A DNA stretch of 54,970 nt, from positions 1 to 54,970 of the forward strand of contig JAGKQJ010000008.1 of assembly GCA_017898095.1 (NCBI GenBank). Direction: 5' to 3'. The translations under genes were made by a program, and so were the position numbers. Shown here piece after piece: positions 1 to 9,382 of the stretch; within the stretch, counting starts at the first letter, position 1, and each line of letters begins with the position of its first letter. This DNA comes from Bacillaceae bacterium Marseille-Q3522. Lineage in GTDB: Bacteria > Bacillota > Bacilli > Bacillales > Cytobacillaceae. The notes below the pieces were generated by a model. That model worked only from the letters and a program-made list of their open reading frames with translations, did not search any database and had not been told where the DNA came from.

Positions 1-104
1 ACGATCATTGTACATGTAAGCTTGAAGGAAAAGTAATCGATCTCGGATATATATCGCCGGTTTTTTGGCACGATGACGAAGTTGATTGGGAGTACGGATA
101 TTAA
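1..104 (+). CDS. 3' end of an unidentified protein (partial)
   Basis: An open frame enters from the left edge (frame starting at base 3) and stops with TAA at 102-104, followed at once by a strong terminator. The visible 33 residues begin DHCTCKLEGK and end in an acidic-aromatic tail, DDEVDWEYGY. The CTC trio could be half of a metal site, but I do not recognise the family. The frame is supported by its position just before the terminator. Confidence 0.5.
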   Translation, partial: DHCTCKLEGKVIDLGYISPVFWHDDEVDWEYGY

Positions 105-118
105 TTATTAAAATTCTG

Positions 119-176
119 AACATAAAACCTCTGGAATACGGAAGATTCCGGAGGCTTTATGTTCTCTTTTTTTTTT
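119..176 (+). terminator. Rho-independent terminator
   Basis: The arm AACATAAA-CCTC-GGAAT pairs with ATTCC-GAGG-TTTATGTT (119-163) and is followed by a run of ten T residues. It ends the partial gene at the left edge and insulates patA. Confidence 0.85.
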
Positions 177-247
177 GCAAATAACCGCGAAGCTGCATTT
201 TTTTGCTATAATGGGGTTTACGTTTAATATTACAGGAGGTTATCTCG

Positions 248-1405
248 GTGGAGCATTTAGTAAACGCAGCGGTGAAAAATATCGAAATATCCGGAATCAG
301 AAAATTTTACAATATGGTTGCTAATACTAAAAATATGATATCATTAACGATTGGCCAGCCGGACTTTCCCACTCCTAATCATGTGAAGGAAGCGGGAAAA
401 CAGGCGATTAATAATAATTTTACTTATTATACACATAACGCCGGAATGTTGCATCTAAGACAGGCTGCAGCACACTTTGTCCGGCAGAAATATGACTTAA
501 AATATGAACCTGAAACAGAAATAATCGTTACAACAGGGGCAAGTGAAGCAATCGATATTACTTTTCGGACGATTTTATCTTCCGGATGTGAAGTGATCCT
601 GCCGGGACCTGTGTATCCCGGCTACGAACCGCTAATCCGTTTATGCGGTGCTATTCCTGTTTATGCCGATATTCGTAAGCATCAATTCCGTCTGACGGCT
701 GATGTTTTAAAATCATATATTACGGAAAAAACACGCTGTATTGTATTGCCATACCCTTCAAATCCTACCGGAGTTAGCTTATCTGCGGCAGAACTAAAAG
801 AAATTGCCGATTTACTGCATGATAAAGAAATCTTTGTTCTGGCTGATGAAATATACAGTGAGCTTGTTTATGACCAGCAACATGTTTCAATTGCGTCCAT
901 GTTAAAAGAAAAAACAATTCTGATTAACGGACTATCCAAATCGCACTCAATGACAGGATGGCGTATAGGCCTCTTGTTTGCACCTGCACCTATTACAAAG
1001 CATTTGCTGAAGGTTCACCAATACAATGTAACATGTGCCAGCTCCATTTCACAAATGGCTGCACTTGAAGCATTGGAAAACGGTGTTGATGATGCACTTT
1101 CTATGAAAGAAGAGTATAGAAAAAGAAGGGACTATGTCTTTCAAAGACTTTATAACATCGGACTCGAAGTAATTAAGCCGGAAGGTGCTTTTTATTTCTT
1201 CGTGAAAATTCCGGATGGTTCTGTTACATCGCTTGATTTTGCACTTCAATTGGCGAATGAAAGGAACGTTGCTGTCGTACCGGGAAGTGCCTTTTCATCT
1301 TTTGGAGAAGGTTATTTCCGTTTATCTTACGCCTGCTCAATGGAAACGTTAAAAGAGGGGCTAGACCGTCTGGAATCCTTTTGCCAGTTTCATTTACTAC
1401 AATAG
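248..1405 (+). CDS. patA: PLP-dependent aminotransferase PatA (N-acetyl-LL-diaminopimelate aminotransferase)
   Basis: A fold-type I aminotransferase of 385 residues. It resembles recalled B. subtilis PatA over its whole length: the MEHL and EISGIRKF start, SLTIGQPDF, the substrate loop LPYPSNPTGV, the PLP lysine in NGLSKSHSMTGWR (about residue 232) and the C-terminal GYFRLSYACSMETL. In B. subtilis PatA makes N-acetyl-LL-DAP in the acetylated lysine/diaminopimelate pathway, feeding cell-wall synthesis. The start is GTG at 248, seven bases after AGGAGGT (234-240). It is monocistronic, with a terminator on each side, and lies close to ykwC as in B. subtilis. Confidence 0.88.
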   Translation: MEHLVNAAVKNIEISGIRKFYNMVANTKNMISLTIGQPDFPTPNHVKEAGKQAINNNFTYYTHNAGMLHLRQAAAHFVRQKYDLKYEPETEIIVTTGASEAIDITFRTILSSGCEVILPGPVYPGYEPLIRLCGAIPVYADIRKHQFRLTADVLKSYITEKTRCIVLPYPSNPTGVSLSAAELKEIADLLHDKEIFVLADEIYSELVYDQQHVSIASMLKEKTILINGLSKSHSMTGWRIGLLFAPAPITKHLLKVHQYNVTCASSISQMAALEALENGVDDALSMKEEYRKRRDYVFQRLYNIGLEVIKPEGAFYFFVKIPDGSVTSLDFALQLANERNVAVVPGSAFSSFGEGYFRLSYACSMETLKEGLDRLESFCQFHLLQ

Positions 1406-1450
1406 TCCGATGTGAACTTGTTTTCCGAATCCCGCCGCTCATTCAAACAA

Positions 1451-1491
1451 AAAAACGAGTAAAAGGAATGATTGCTTTTACTCGTTTTTTC
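1451..1491 (+). terminator. Rho-independent terminator after patA
   Basis: AAAAACGAGTAAAAG pairs with CTTTTACTCGTTTTT (1451-1490) around a short loop and ends in a T run. It lies between the convergent patA and ykwC genes and could act on both strands. Confidence 0.85.
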
Positions 1492-1607
1492 TTGTCATAA
1501 TGAAACAAATATGTTTTCAACTGACTTCGTATGAATCTTTCATTAAGGACAAACAGTTTCAACGTGGTGTGATTTTTCTTAAAAGATGAAAGCAGAAATA
1601 ATCCGCT

Positions 1608-2486
1608 TTATCTTTCCCAGTATTTATATAACGCCTGCGTTCCGCTGTTTTCCTCTCCTTGCTCAGCAAGCTGACTGTATAAACTTTTTGCCAGTGTTAA
1701 TCCGGGGGTTTCCATCCCCATTGCTTCAGCCTCTTGTAAAGCAATATTCATATCTTTAATAAAATGTTTAATATAAAAACCCGGTTCAAAGTTCCCTGCT
1801 ATCATTCGGGGGGCTAAATTGGATAAAGACCAGCTGCCTGCAGCCCCGGATGAAATGCTTTTTAAAACATTAATCGGATCAAGTCCGGCTTTTTCTGCAT
1901 AGACAATCGCCTCGCAAACACCAATCATATTGGAGGCAATCGCAATTTGGTTACACATTTTTGTATGCTGACCGCAACCTGCATTCCCTTGATAAACAAT
2001 ATTTTCTCCTAAAATCTTAAAAATTGGCAAGACAGCGGTAAAGTCCGCTTCTTCTCCGCCAACCATAATGGACAGTTTTCCCTCTTTAGCACCGATATCT
2101 CCTCCGGAAACAGGGGCATCAAGAGCATGAATTTGTTTTTTCTTTGCTTCAAGCGCGATTTTTTTTGCTAAGCTTGGAGTTGAAGTTGTCATATCAATGA
2201 CAAATGATTGCGGCTTTCCATTGGTGATGATGCCATTTTCACCAAGATATACTTCTTCTACATCGGTTGGAAAACCGACCATCGTAATAATCAGATTCGC
2301 TTTTTCAGCAACTTCCTTTGGGGTGGATGCCCATTTTGCGCCTTGTTCAAGCAACCCGTTTGCTTTTTCTTTTGTACGGCTATAGACAACGAGAGGATAG
2401 TTGGCATGAAGTAAATTTAAGGCCATACTTTTTCCCATGACGCCGGTGCCGATAAAACCAATAACTGTATTCTCATGAGTAATCAT
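1608..2486 (-). CDS. ykwC: YkwC-type beta-hydroxyacid dehydrogenase
   Basis: A 292-residue NAD(P)-dependent oxidoreductase of the 3-hydroxyisobutyrate dehydrogenase/tartronate semialdehyde reductase family. The N-terminal Rossmann motif is GFIGTGVMGKSMALNL. The substrate signature is DAPVSGGDIGAKEGKL, and the catalytic lysine is in GCGQHTKMCNQ. A C-terminal all-helical dimer domain follows. Substrate is not evident; the name rests on family identity and on its place between patA and ptsI, as in B. subtilis. A GAGAGGGG ribosome-binding site lies upstream. It is probably read with the SDR gene behind it (gap 78 bases). Confidence 0.8.
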   Translation of the reverse strand: MITHENTVIGFIGTGVMGKSMALNLLHANYPLVVYSRTKEKANGLLEQGAKWASTPKEVAEKANLIITMVGFPTDVEEVYLGENGIITNGKPQSFVIDMTTSTPSLAKKIALEAKKKQIHALDAPVSGGDIGAKEGKLSIMVGGEEADFTAVLPIFKILGENIVYQGNAGCGQHTKMCNQIAIASNMIGVCEAIVYAEKAGLDPINVLKSISSGAAGSWSLSNLAPRMIAGNFEPGFYIKHFIKDMNIALQEAEAMGMETPGLTLAKSLYSQLAEQGEENSGTQALYKYWER

Positions 2487-2564
2487 ATTTTTATTTCCCC
2501 TCTCTCAAGAATTATGGAGATATGGAAGCTGTTTAATTCTTTACCGCGGAAATAAATCCGGCGA

Positions 2565-3350
2565 TTATATCGATTTTATTTGTCCGCCATCAACGAGAAA
2601 AGAGCTTCCTGTCATATAAGTGTTTGCATCAGATGCTAAAAAAGTTACCACTTTTGCAAATTCTTCCGGCTTTCCGTAGCGATTTAACGGAATTTTACTT
2701 AAATTCTGTTTTTCCAGCTCTTCTCTTGTTATTCCCTGCTTTTTCGCATTCACTTCATCCAGATATATAATACGGTCTGTCGCGATACGGCCGGGGGCAA
2801 CTGTATTGACAAGGATATTATCTTTGGCAAATTCAGATGCTAATGTTTTGGATAAACCGACTACTCCAGTTCTAAAGGTATTCGATAAAAGTAAGCCTGG
2901 AATTGGTTCTTTAATGGAGGAGGAGGCAATATTTATAATTTTTCCTCCCTGTTTTTTCAAATATGGTAATGCCTCTCTGATTAAACGTATGTAAGACAAC
3001 AAGTTCAATTCAAACGCAGCCTGCCAATCTTCATCTGAAAATGATTCAAATGAACCAGTTGGCGGTCCGCCGGCATTATTAATAAGAATATTAATTGTTC
3101 CAAATGCTTCAACTGTTTTTTGCATAAGATTTTTTATATCTTGTACATTGGTGACATCCGCCTTTACATAGCTGACTTTTCCTTTTCCGATTGCTTGCAG
3201 TTCTTCCTGAACAAGCTGCAGTTTCTCTGCACTGCGTCCGGAAATGATTACATTTGCGCCTTCTTTTAATAACTCAGCTGCAACTGCTTTCCCCAGTCCC
3301 TGGCTTGAAGCAGCAACTACAGCTGTTTTGCCTTCAAGATGAGTATCCAT
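2565..3350 (-). CDS. SDR-family oxidoreductase lacking the usual Tyr-x-x-x-Lys
   Basis: A 261-residue short-chain dehydrogenase/reductase. It has the cofactor loop ASSQGLG (14-20), NNAGG (91-95), the serine-rich strand IASSS (141-145), VNTVAPGRIATDR and a C-terminal SSFLVDGG. Where normal SDRs carry YxxxK it reads SNTFR (156-160), so both catalytic Tyr and Lys are replaced. This matches an SDR subgroup annotated as beta-ketoacyl-ACP-reductase-like, related to B. subtilis YkvO, but the substrate is unknown. The ATG at 3350 has only a weak purine tract upstream. It lies in tandem with ykwC. Confidence 0.75.
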   Translation of the reverse strand: MDTHLEGKTAVVAASSQGLGKAVAAELLKEGANVIISGRSAEKLQLVQEELQAIGKGKVSYVKADVTNVQDIKNLMQKTVEAFGTINILINNAGGPPTGSFESFSDEDWQAAFELNLLSYIRLIREALPYLKKQGGKIINIASSSIKEPIPGLLLSNTFRTGVVGLSKTLASEFAKDNILVNTVAPGRIATDRIIYLDEVNAKKQGITREELEKQNLSKIPLNRYGKPEEFAKVVTFLASDANTYMTGSSFLVDGGQIKSI

Positions 3351-3473
3351 TGTTTTTCCGTTGCCAAAACCTTATAAAAATCTATTAAGCTTGATAATTT
3401 TCTTTGCAGATGTCATTTTTATAATGTTGCTTGTTTTGACGAAACGGTTTCCCTCCTTGTTCATTTGATTTTT

Positions 3474-3654
3474 TCAAGAAACTTGACGCTGCAACTTGCG
3501 AAGGCGTTTCTCTGCCTTTTTAATCTTCTCTTCCTGCTTATTATAGCAAAGCTTCTCTTTCCTTGTCATTTCACTCAAGAAAAAGTTCAGCAATACACAA
3601 AAAAAACCGACCAAATGAATGATCGGCAATAATGGGGGAAAATGAATTTGTCAT
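3474..3654 (-). pseudogene. Possible frameshifted small membrane protein
   Basis: An ATG at 3654 sits five bases after AGGAGC. Frame 0 stops after 27 codons. Skipping one base at the five-C run (plus-strand G run 3634-3638) joins MTNSFSP to a hydrophobic stretch (LLPIIHLVGFFCVLLNFF) and then a basic coiled tail rich in KKAEKRLRKLQ, giving 59 residues to TGA at 3474. This looks protein-like, but a terminator hairpin for ptsI (3599-3626) overlaps it, so the hydrophobic run may be chance translation of T-rich DNA. Alternatives are a homopolymer sequencing error, a true pseudogene, or no gene. Confidence 0.35.
3599..3626 (-). terminator. Terminator of ptsHI
   Basis: On the minus strand CCGATCA pairs with TGGTCGG (one G-U pair) around a six-base loop and is followed by eight T residues. 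It lies about 100 bases after the ptsI stop. Confidence 0.65.
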
Positions 3655-3722
3655 TTGTTGCTCCTATCTTCATTTTACCCGATTAAACGTTCTCTAAACA
3701 TAAAAATTCATAAAAAATCTAT

Positions 3723-5408
3723 TTACAATTCTGTTGCAAGTTTTACAGCATTTATAACTTCTTCTGTCGTACTCATTTGAATAGCCTCGTTCGCCAATTG
3801 TTCCATCTTCGCTTTTGATAAACGGGAAATTTGTGAACGTGCCTTTAAAATGGATGTAGCACTCATAGAAAATTCATCGAGTCCAAGTCCTAATAACAGC
3901 GGAATTGCCGTTTCATCGCCGGCCATTTCTCCGCACATTCCCGTCCATTTACCTTCTTTGTGAGATGCATCTACTACCATTTTTACAAGGCGTAAAATAG
4001 ATGGATTATAAGGTTGATATAAGTAAGAGACTCTTTCATTCATCCGGTCAGCAGCCAATGTGTATTGGATTAAATCGTTTGTTCCGATACTAAAGAAGTC
4101 TACTTCCTTGGCAAATTGATCTGCGATAACGGCGGTTGAAGGAATTTCAACCATAATCCCCAATTCAATATGATCAGAGACTTTCGTACCTTCACGAACA
4201 AGCTTTTCTTTCTCTTCTTCAAGGATTGCTTTTGCAGCAAGGAACTCCTTAATGGTTGCAATCATCGGGAACATAATTTTTAAATTGCCGTACGTGCTTG
4301 CTCTAAGAAGTGCCCGTAATTGTGTGCGGAAAATTCCTTGCTCTTCCAGACAAAGCCTGATCGCTCTGAAACCAAGAAACGGATTCATTTCTTTTGGCAG
4401 GTTTAGATAAGGAAGCTCTTTGTCTCCGCCAATATCCAATGTCCGGACAACAACAGGCTGGCCGTTCATCCCTTCAAGAACTGCTTTATAGGCTTCAAAC
4501 TGCTCTTCTTCTGACGGCAGTTGATCCCTTCCCATATAAAGGAACTCTGTCCGGTATAAGCCGACACCTTCGCCGCCATTGTCGATAACGCCTTTTAAAT
4601 CCTTTGGCGTACCTATGTTTGCAACTAACTCAACCTGATGGCCGTCGGAAGAATTGGTTTTTTCATTTACTAACTTTGCCCATTCTGCTTTTTGCTTTTC
4701 ATAATCGGCCTGAATCGCCTCATACTGCTTTATTTCCTCTTCGCTAGGATTTACGTGTACCTGCCCTTTAAGACCGTCAACAATGACGACATCCCCGTTA
4801 GAAATTTCTTTTGTTGCCTGCTTTGTTCCAACAACAGCAGGAATCTCAAGGGAACGGGCCATAATAGCTGAATGGGAAGTTCTTCCTCCAATGTCAGTGG
4901 TAAACCCTTTCACAAACTGACGGTTCAGCTGCGCGGTGTCAGATGGCGTCAGATCTGCGGCAACAATGATGACCTCTTCATCAATCATGCTCGGATTTAC
5001 AATTTCTGCACCGAGCAAATGGGAAAGAACCCGTTTCGTAACATCACGGATATCCGCCGCTCTTTCTTTCATATATTCATTATCCATTTGTTCAAACATC
5101 GTAATAAACATAGAAGAAATTTCCTCTAAGGCATACTCTGCATTAACAAGTTCTTTTTTAATCTTATCTTTAATCGGTGTAATAAGCTCAGGATCATTTA
5201 AAACGAGTAAATGGGCTTCAAAGATGGCGGCTTTATCTGCTCCAAGATCTTCACCGGCTTTTTTACGAATTGCTTCCAAATCGGAGAGAGAAACCTGCAA
5301 TGCCTGTTCGAAACGTTTTACCTCATTTTCTACATTTGTAATTGTCTTTTTTTCAAAAGACAAATCAGGTTCCACTAAGCGATATGCTTTTCCATTTAAA
5401 AAACTCAT
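3723..5408 (-). CDS. ptsI: PTS enzyme I with a shortened N-terminus
   Basis: Phosphoenolpyruvate-protein phosphotransferase takes phosphate from PEP and passes it to HPr. The phospho-histidine lies in [13 protein letters not shown] (His179 here, near 189-191 in typical enzymes). The PEP-binding signature [18 protein letters not shown] and the C-terminal active-site Cys in GMCGEMAGD are intact. The protein is 561 residues against about 571 usually. It begins [11 protein letters not shown], whereas the family normally has a conserved GIAASSGIAIA-type segment between NG and KAYRL, so about ten codons appear deleted in frame. The start overlaps the ptsH stop (TAATG), so the start is not in doubt. 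Confidence 0.92.
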   Translation of the reverse strand: MSFLNGKAYRLVEPDLSFEKKTITNVENEVKRFEQALQVSLSDLEAIRKKAGEDLGADKAAIFEAHLLVLNDPELITPIKDKIKKELVNAEYALEEISSMFITMFEQMDNEYMKERAADIRDVTKRVLSHLLGAEIVNPSMIDEEVIIVAADLTPSDTAQLNRQFVKGFTTDIGGRTSHSAIMARSLEIPAVVGTKQATKEISNGDVVIVDGLKGQVHVNPSEEEIKQYEAIQADYEKQKAEWAKLVNEKTNSSDGHQVELVANIGTPKDLKGVIDNGGEGVGLYRTEFLYMGRDQLPSEEEQFEAYKAVLEGMNGQPVVVRTLDIGGDKELPYLNLPKEMNPFLGFRAIRLCLEEQGIFRTQLRALLRASTYGNLKIMFPMIATIKEFLAAKAILEEEKEKLVREGTKVSDHIELGIMVEIPSTAVIADQFAKEVDFFSIGTNDLIQYTLAADRMNERVSYLYQPYNPSILRLVKMVVDASHKEGKWTGMCGEMAGDETAIPLLLGLGLDEFSMSATSILKARSQISRLSKAKMEQLANEAIQMSTTEEVINAVKLATEL

Positions 5409-5674
5409 TACTCAGCCAAGCCTTCCTTTTTCAACGTTTCTTCAAGGCTGTTAAGCGCATCTTTCTCGTCGCTTCCTTCAGCGGAAATTTTGATTTCAGC
5501 ATTCTGGCCAACCCCTAAAGACATAACACCCATTATAGATTTTAAATTCACTTTTTTCCCTTTATATTCTAAATTTATTTCAGAATCAAATTTGCTTGCT
5601 GTTTGCACTAATAAAGTTGCCGGGCGTGCATGTATGCCTGTTTCTGCGATTACTTTAAATTGTTTTTCTACCAT
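5408..5674 (-). CDS. ptsH: Phosphocarrier protein HPr
   Basis: An 88-residue HPr. His15 in GIHARPAT is the enzyme I phosphorylation site. Ser46 in [11 protein letters not shown] is the HPr kinase site used in CcpA catabolite repression. I place the start at MVEKQFKV (5674) because it gives the standard family length; an upstream ATG three codons earlier touches the AAGGAG ribosome-binding site. It is translationally coupled to ptsI by a one-base overlap. No ptsG precedes it, unlike B. subtilis. The 293 bases upstream hold a possible TTGACT -35 at 5765-5770 but no clear -10. Confidence 0.95.
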   Translation of the reverse strand: MVEKQFKVIAETGIHARPATLLVQTASKFDSEINLEYKGKKVNLKSIMGVMSLGVGQNAEIKISAEGSDEKDALNSLEETLKKEGLAE

Positions 5675-5748
5675 TCGGATCATACTCCTTCTTCATTATT
5701 TTTTTGTAAGGTAAAAAATATGATAATCATGCTGTCTCATTAACTTAA

Positions 5749-5787
5749 ATCAAACATTTGCGGTAGTCAAGTTTCAACTATCTTATT
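5749..5787 (-). repeat. Degenerate copy of the 'GCAAATGTTTGATTT' repeat
   Basis: On the minus strand this reads GTTGAAACTTGACTACC then GCAAATGTTTGATTT. The same block, with changes, occurs at 34740-34785 (TGAAACGAGTTCACTATT then GCAAATGTTTGATTT). It lies in the ptsH upstream region and may overlap its promoter. Confidence 0.45.
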
Positions 5788-5967
5788 GTTTCCGATCAAG
5801 GAATTTATCATGTAAAAAGACTTTCCTTCTAATATAAGCCACTCGACAACTGATATCTTCATCAAAAAGAATAGCATGTCCACTCGAATCAAACAATGAA
5901 AATTAAAAGAAATTTTTGCGTTTTTGTAAATTTTTTTTATGAATCGCTTCCATACAGGGAATATTTT

Positions 5968-7164
5968 CTACCTAGTTTCTTTGATAATATGTTTAATTCT
6001 TTTAATTTCCATTTTATAATGATGTTCCTCTTCTTCAGAAATAGGCTTATTCCCGTAGCGGGCATTTTCATATATCTGATTCATCAGCTCGTATTTATTT
6101 ATCCCGATCCGCCGCAACCAATCAACAACTGTTTCAAATGGTCTCCGCCCTTTCCTATGTTTTTTGGCATATTTTTCCAAAAGGAAAATTTCTTTACGAA
6201 TCCGATTTCCCGGAGCCTTTATTTTTCTGCGGTACGATATTTTATCAGGCTCTTTCCCGAACCCGGTATCGATTGAATATGACTTTTCTTGCAATTGCTC
6301 TTCCGTCTTCTTATGGCGCCTTTTTTTATAAAAATAAAGTAATAGAAATGCTGCAACAAGAGCACTTATGATCAAGGTGAAAATCATAAAATTATTGGCA
6401 GATGCGGCGGATTTTGGTATTTCTGTATCAAGACCCTGCTCTCCGTAAAAACCTTCCTCTTCGGGTGAGGGCATATTTACTTCAGAAAATTCCAATTCCG
6501 CTAAAAAAGAAAGAGGATATCCGAAAAAGAGTAAAATACGCATAACACCGGAAAGTGCAACAACAAACAATTTCTGAACGAGCGGCCAGATAAAAGCAAG
6601 CAACACTGCACAAACAGAGATAATTGCAATCATACTTGCAAAATGGACGAAGAATGTTCTTTTCTCATTTTTTGATGTATCTAGAGATGACCATCTTTTC
6701 AAAAAACGGCCTATTAAGGTGAAGAAAACTTGTACGAGCATCATGGCAATGATTATCGGTGCATATTGTTTATCATTCATCGCGATTAACAGTAAAAAAA
6801 TTGTCCACACAAGAGAAAACAACATCATAGGTGCTTCTGTCTGTTTGTCCGGATGATGTATATGCATGTTTGCCCGCCAAAAAATATAGATACCCACAAA
6901 AATAACCATTAGGAATGGAAAGTGCAATACATTCCCAATCAATAATAATAACGGTGTACATACAAGAAAATAGAGAATTATTCCTTTTTTCGGAAATTTC
7001 AAGAGTAATAATAGTGAAAAAAGAGAACTTCCAAGAAAAAATGCGCACAATGTCAAAACAGGGATCGGCATTGCTTTCCAAATATATTCGAGAAAAAAGA
7101 CAAGTGTCAGAAAGATGGTGTCAATGGTTAGCTTAAAATATATATGCCAAAATTGGCGCTTCAT
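5968..7164 (-). CDS. DUF4129-type membrane protein of the MoxR/DUF58 cluster
   Basis: A 398-residue integral membrane protein. About five or six hydrophobic segments fill residues 10-140. A further pair lies near 170-215, then an acidic loop and one more segment near 265-285. The C-terminal soluble part (KYAKKHRKGRRPFETVVDWL, then YENARYGNKPISEEE) is typical of the DUF4129 domain. It shares an ATGA overlap with the DUF58 gene upstream. Such MoxR-DUF58-DUF4129 sets are widespread in Firmicutes and are thought to assemble or activate membrane or envelope complexes; no substrate is evident here. No transglutaminase-type partner is present. Confidence 0.75.
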   Translation of the reverse strand: MKRQFWHIYFKLTIDTIFLTLVFFLEYIWKAMPIPVLTLCAFFLGSSLFSLLLLLKFPKKGIILYFLVCTPLLLLIGNVLHFPFLMVIFVGIYIFWRANMHIHHPDKQTEAPMMLFSLVWTIFLLLIAMNDKQYAPIIIAMMLVQVFFTLIGRFLKRWSSLDTSKNEKRTFFVHFASMIAIISVCAVLLAFIWPLVQKLFVVALSGVMRILLFFGYPLSFLAELEFSEVNMPSPEEEGFYGEQGLDTEIPKSAASANNFMIFTLIISALVAAFLLLYFYKKRRHKKTEEQLQEKSYSIDTGFGKEPDKISYRRKIKAPGNRIRKEIFLLEKYAKKHRKGRRPFETVVDWLRRIGINKYELMNQIYENARYGNKPISEEEEHHYKMEIKRIKHIIKETR

Positions 7165-8354
7165 GATCCTGTCACTTCCTTTTTCAAAAAACGTAACGGT
7201 GTTAAAGCGGCTGTATTCTCGAATATATCTAATTGCAATACTGTTGTTCCTTTATGCTCGATTTCTGCTAAACAGCTGTCAATTTCATCATCACGGCAGC
7301 CGCAATGAATCAAATAAGGCATCTGAAAAAGATGGCGTGAATAATAAGCAAGCACATTATGATAAGGGAAACACCCTTGATTCCCTACTAATGCTAACGT
7401 TTCTAATATCTTTTGCAAATGAGCATGACCAGTCCCCGGCGGAAGATAGAAAAACGGCGGTGAACCGGCAGTTAATACATTAATGCAAAGCGAATAAGGA
7501 ATCGCATTTTTTTCCGCAAAATAAGCAATCGTTGCTGCGCTGCTCAATATTTTTTCAATCTCATTACTTAAATAGATCCCGTCTGACAAATTTAGCGAAA
7601 TCATCATTCCTTTTTCTGTTATATGATCGTACACTTTTGTTTGCAGTTTTTGCTTCCTGACACTTGCTTTCCAGTGAATACGATGAAAACTATCCGTATG
7701 GATGTAGTCTCTTGTTCCAGCAGGCAACATCGTATCTTCAAAGAGTGAAAATGCAGTCTGCGAATTTCCTGGACGATTTGCGAAAAAAGATTGTCCGATT
7801 TTTACCGGGAATATCTTCGGATAAACAACCGCATCTTGTTTCATGTATGGAACGACCGCCAGAATCGTTTCGCCAAAGCCAAAAAAATGCGGGATATGTA
7901 GTTCAATTTTCCGTATTTTCGCTACTCCTTTTTTTCTGGATTTATATGGAATATGGATATTGCTTCTCTGTTTGGAAAGGAGCGAAAACGGGATCTTAAC
8001 TGTATATTTTGCAAAATGACCCGATTCCTTGCTGTGTACCGGTGTTACTACATCATCAAAGATAACATAGAGACTGGCATTCATGATTGGAAGCCCGTTA
8101 TTATAAAAAGACAATATCCACTTTCCTTCCTCTCCGATAAAAAAGCGCGACCGGGAATAGTGATTTTGTAAGATTAGCTGTTTTCCCAGTTGATTAAAAT
8201 AAAAAGAATTCGCGGCAAATAACAAGACGAGCAGAAATACGAGATTAAGAAACAACCATGATCTTGTATACATCGAGAAAAACAATAGTACAATTCCAAG
8301 AACGCCGGTAATAATAAATGATTTGTCTTCTATTTGATATTTCGTCCATTCCAT
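7161..8354 (-). CDS. DUF58 domain protein
   Basis: A 397-residue protein with two N-terminal hydrophobic segments (about 14-50) and a C-terminal DUF58 (von Willebrand-A-like) region. The hallmark motif is seen as LPAGTRDYIHTDSFHRIHWK, followed by the basic ASVRKQKLQTKVY. It sits between the MoxR ATPase (six-base gap) and the DUF4129 gene (four-base overlap), an arrangement that implies co-translation. DUF58 proteins are generally found beside MoxR ATPases and are believed to work with them; the specific target is unknown. Confidence 0.85.
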   Translation of the reverse strand: MEWTKYQIEDKSFIITGVLGIVLLFFSMYTRSWLFLNLVFLLVLLFAANSFYFNQLGKQLILQNHYSRSRFFIGEEGKWILSFYNNGLPIMNASLYVIFDDVVTPVHSKESGHFAKYTVKIPFSLLSKQRSNIHIPYKSRKKGVAKIRKIELHIPHFFGFGETILAVVPYMKQDAVVYPKIFPVKIGQSFFANRPGNSQTAFSLFEDTMLPAGTRDYIHTDSFHRIHWKASVRKQKLQTKVYDHITEKGMMISLNLSDGIYLSNEIEKILSSAATIAYFAEKNAIPYSLCINVLTAGSPPFFYLPPGTGHAHLQKILETLALVGNQGCFPYHNVLAYYSRHLFQMPYLIHCGCRDDEIDSCLAEIEHKGTTVLQLDIFENTAALTPLRFLKKEVTGS

Positions 8355-8360
8355 TTATTT

Positions 8361-9302
8361 CTAACCTGCCTCAACCGGAACTGGTACAAGGTCCATAACT
8401 TCCTGCACCACCTTTTCCGCAGATTTTGTTAATGAAGCTTCGGTGGATAGGACGATACGATGTCCGATTACATATGGTGCCATATCTTTAATATCCTGCG
8501 GTACGACAAAATCTCTTCCGCAAAGCAATGCTTTCCCTTGGGAAGCCCTCATCAACGCTAAAGACCCTCTCGGGCTTACCCCTAAATCAATCGATTGCTG
8601 CCTGCGGGTTTCCCTGATGATCCCGAGAAGATAATTTTCCACATCTTCACTTATTTGTACCTTTAGCGCCGCCTTTTTCCATTCTTTAATCTCATCTGCG
8701 TTCAGGATCGTTGCTATCAGTGCCTGTGCTGTTTCACCGCGATAAAGTTTTAACATTTCTTTCTCTTCTGTTAAAGTTGGGTAATCCATCGTAAGTTTGA
8801 TAAAAAAACGGTCCATTTGTGCTACCGGCAATGGAAAAGTACCTTGCAGAGATTCAATCGGATTTTGTGTCGCAATCACCATAAAAGGCTCTTGAAGTGG
8901 AATCGTATGTCCATCAATAGTAACTTGTCTCTCTTCCATTGCTTCCAACAAGCTTGATTGCGTCCGCGGCGTAGCCCGGTTTATTTCATCCGCAAGAACA
9001 ATATTTGCCATAACCGGCCCAGTACGAAACTCAAATTGCTGCTCCTTCGGGTTATAAAATTGAATACCGGTTACATCACTCGGCAAAACATCCGGAGTAA
9101 ATTGAATTCTTGAAAAGGTTCCGTTTATTGCATTGGCAAATGTTTTGGCAAGCATTGTTTTTCCTGTTCCAGGGATACTTTCCATTAAAACATGCCCGTT
9201 GAAAAGTAAAGAGATGGTAAGCAACTCTATTTCTTTTTCTTTTCCAATTATCACTTTGCTCAATTCTTTTTTTAATTCAACAACTTTTTTTAATTGTTCC
9301 AT
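8361..9302 (-). CDS. MoxR-family AAA+ ATPase
   Basis: A 313-residue AAA+ ATPase. Walker A is in ESIPGTGKTMLAKTFA and Walker B in NIVLADEINRATPRTQSSLL. Sensor 1 is in VIATQNPIE, followed by the pore/arginine region LPVAQMDRFF and the C-terminal lid with LGVSPRGSLALMRASQG. MoxR ATPases act as chaperone-like activators of partner complexes, usually with a DUF58/VWA protein, and both partners follow in the operon. It is the first gene of the three-gene cluster. Confidence 0.9.
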   Translation of the reverse strand: MEQLKKVVELKKELSKVIIGKEKEIELLTISLLFNGHVLMESIPGTGKTMLAKTFANAINGTFSRIQFTPDVLPSDVTGIQFYNPKEQQFEFRTGPVMANIVLADEINRATPRTQSSLLEAMEERQVTIDGHTIPLQEPFMVIATQNPIESLQGTFPLPVAQMDRFFIKLTMDYPTLTEEKEMLKLYRGETAQALIATILNADEIKEWKKAALKVQISEDVENYLLGIIRETRRQQSIDLGVSPRGSLALMRASQGKALLCGRDFVVPQDIKDMAPYVIGHRIVLSTEASLTKSAEKVVQEVMDLVPVPVEAG

Positions 9303-9382
9303 TTTATACCCCCTCGTTTTTTCATTATCACTATTAATTCAGTTGCTGGAGTTGAGAAGCCTGACCCTGTAATCGAACGGTT

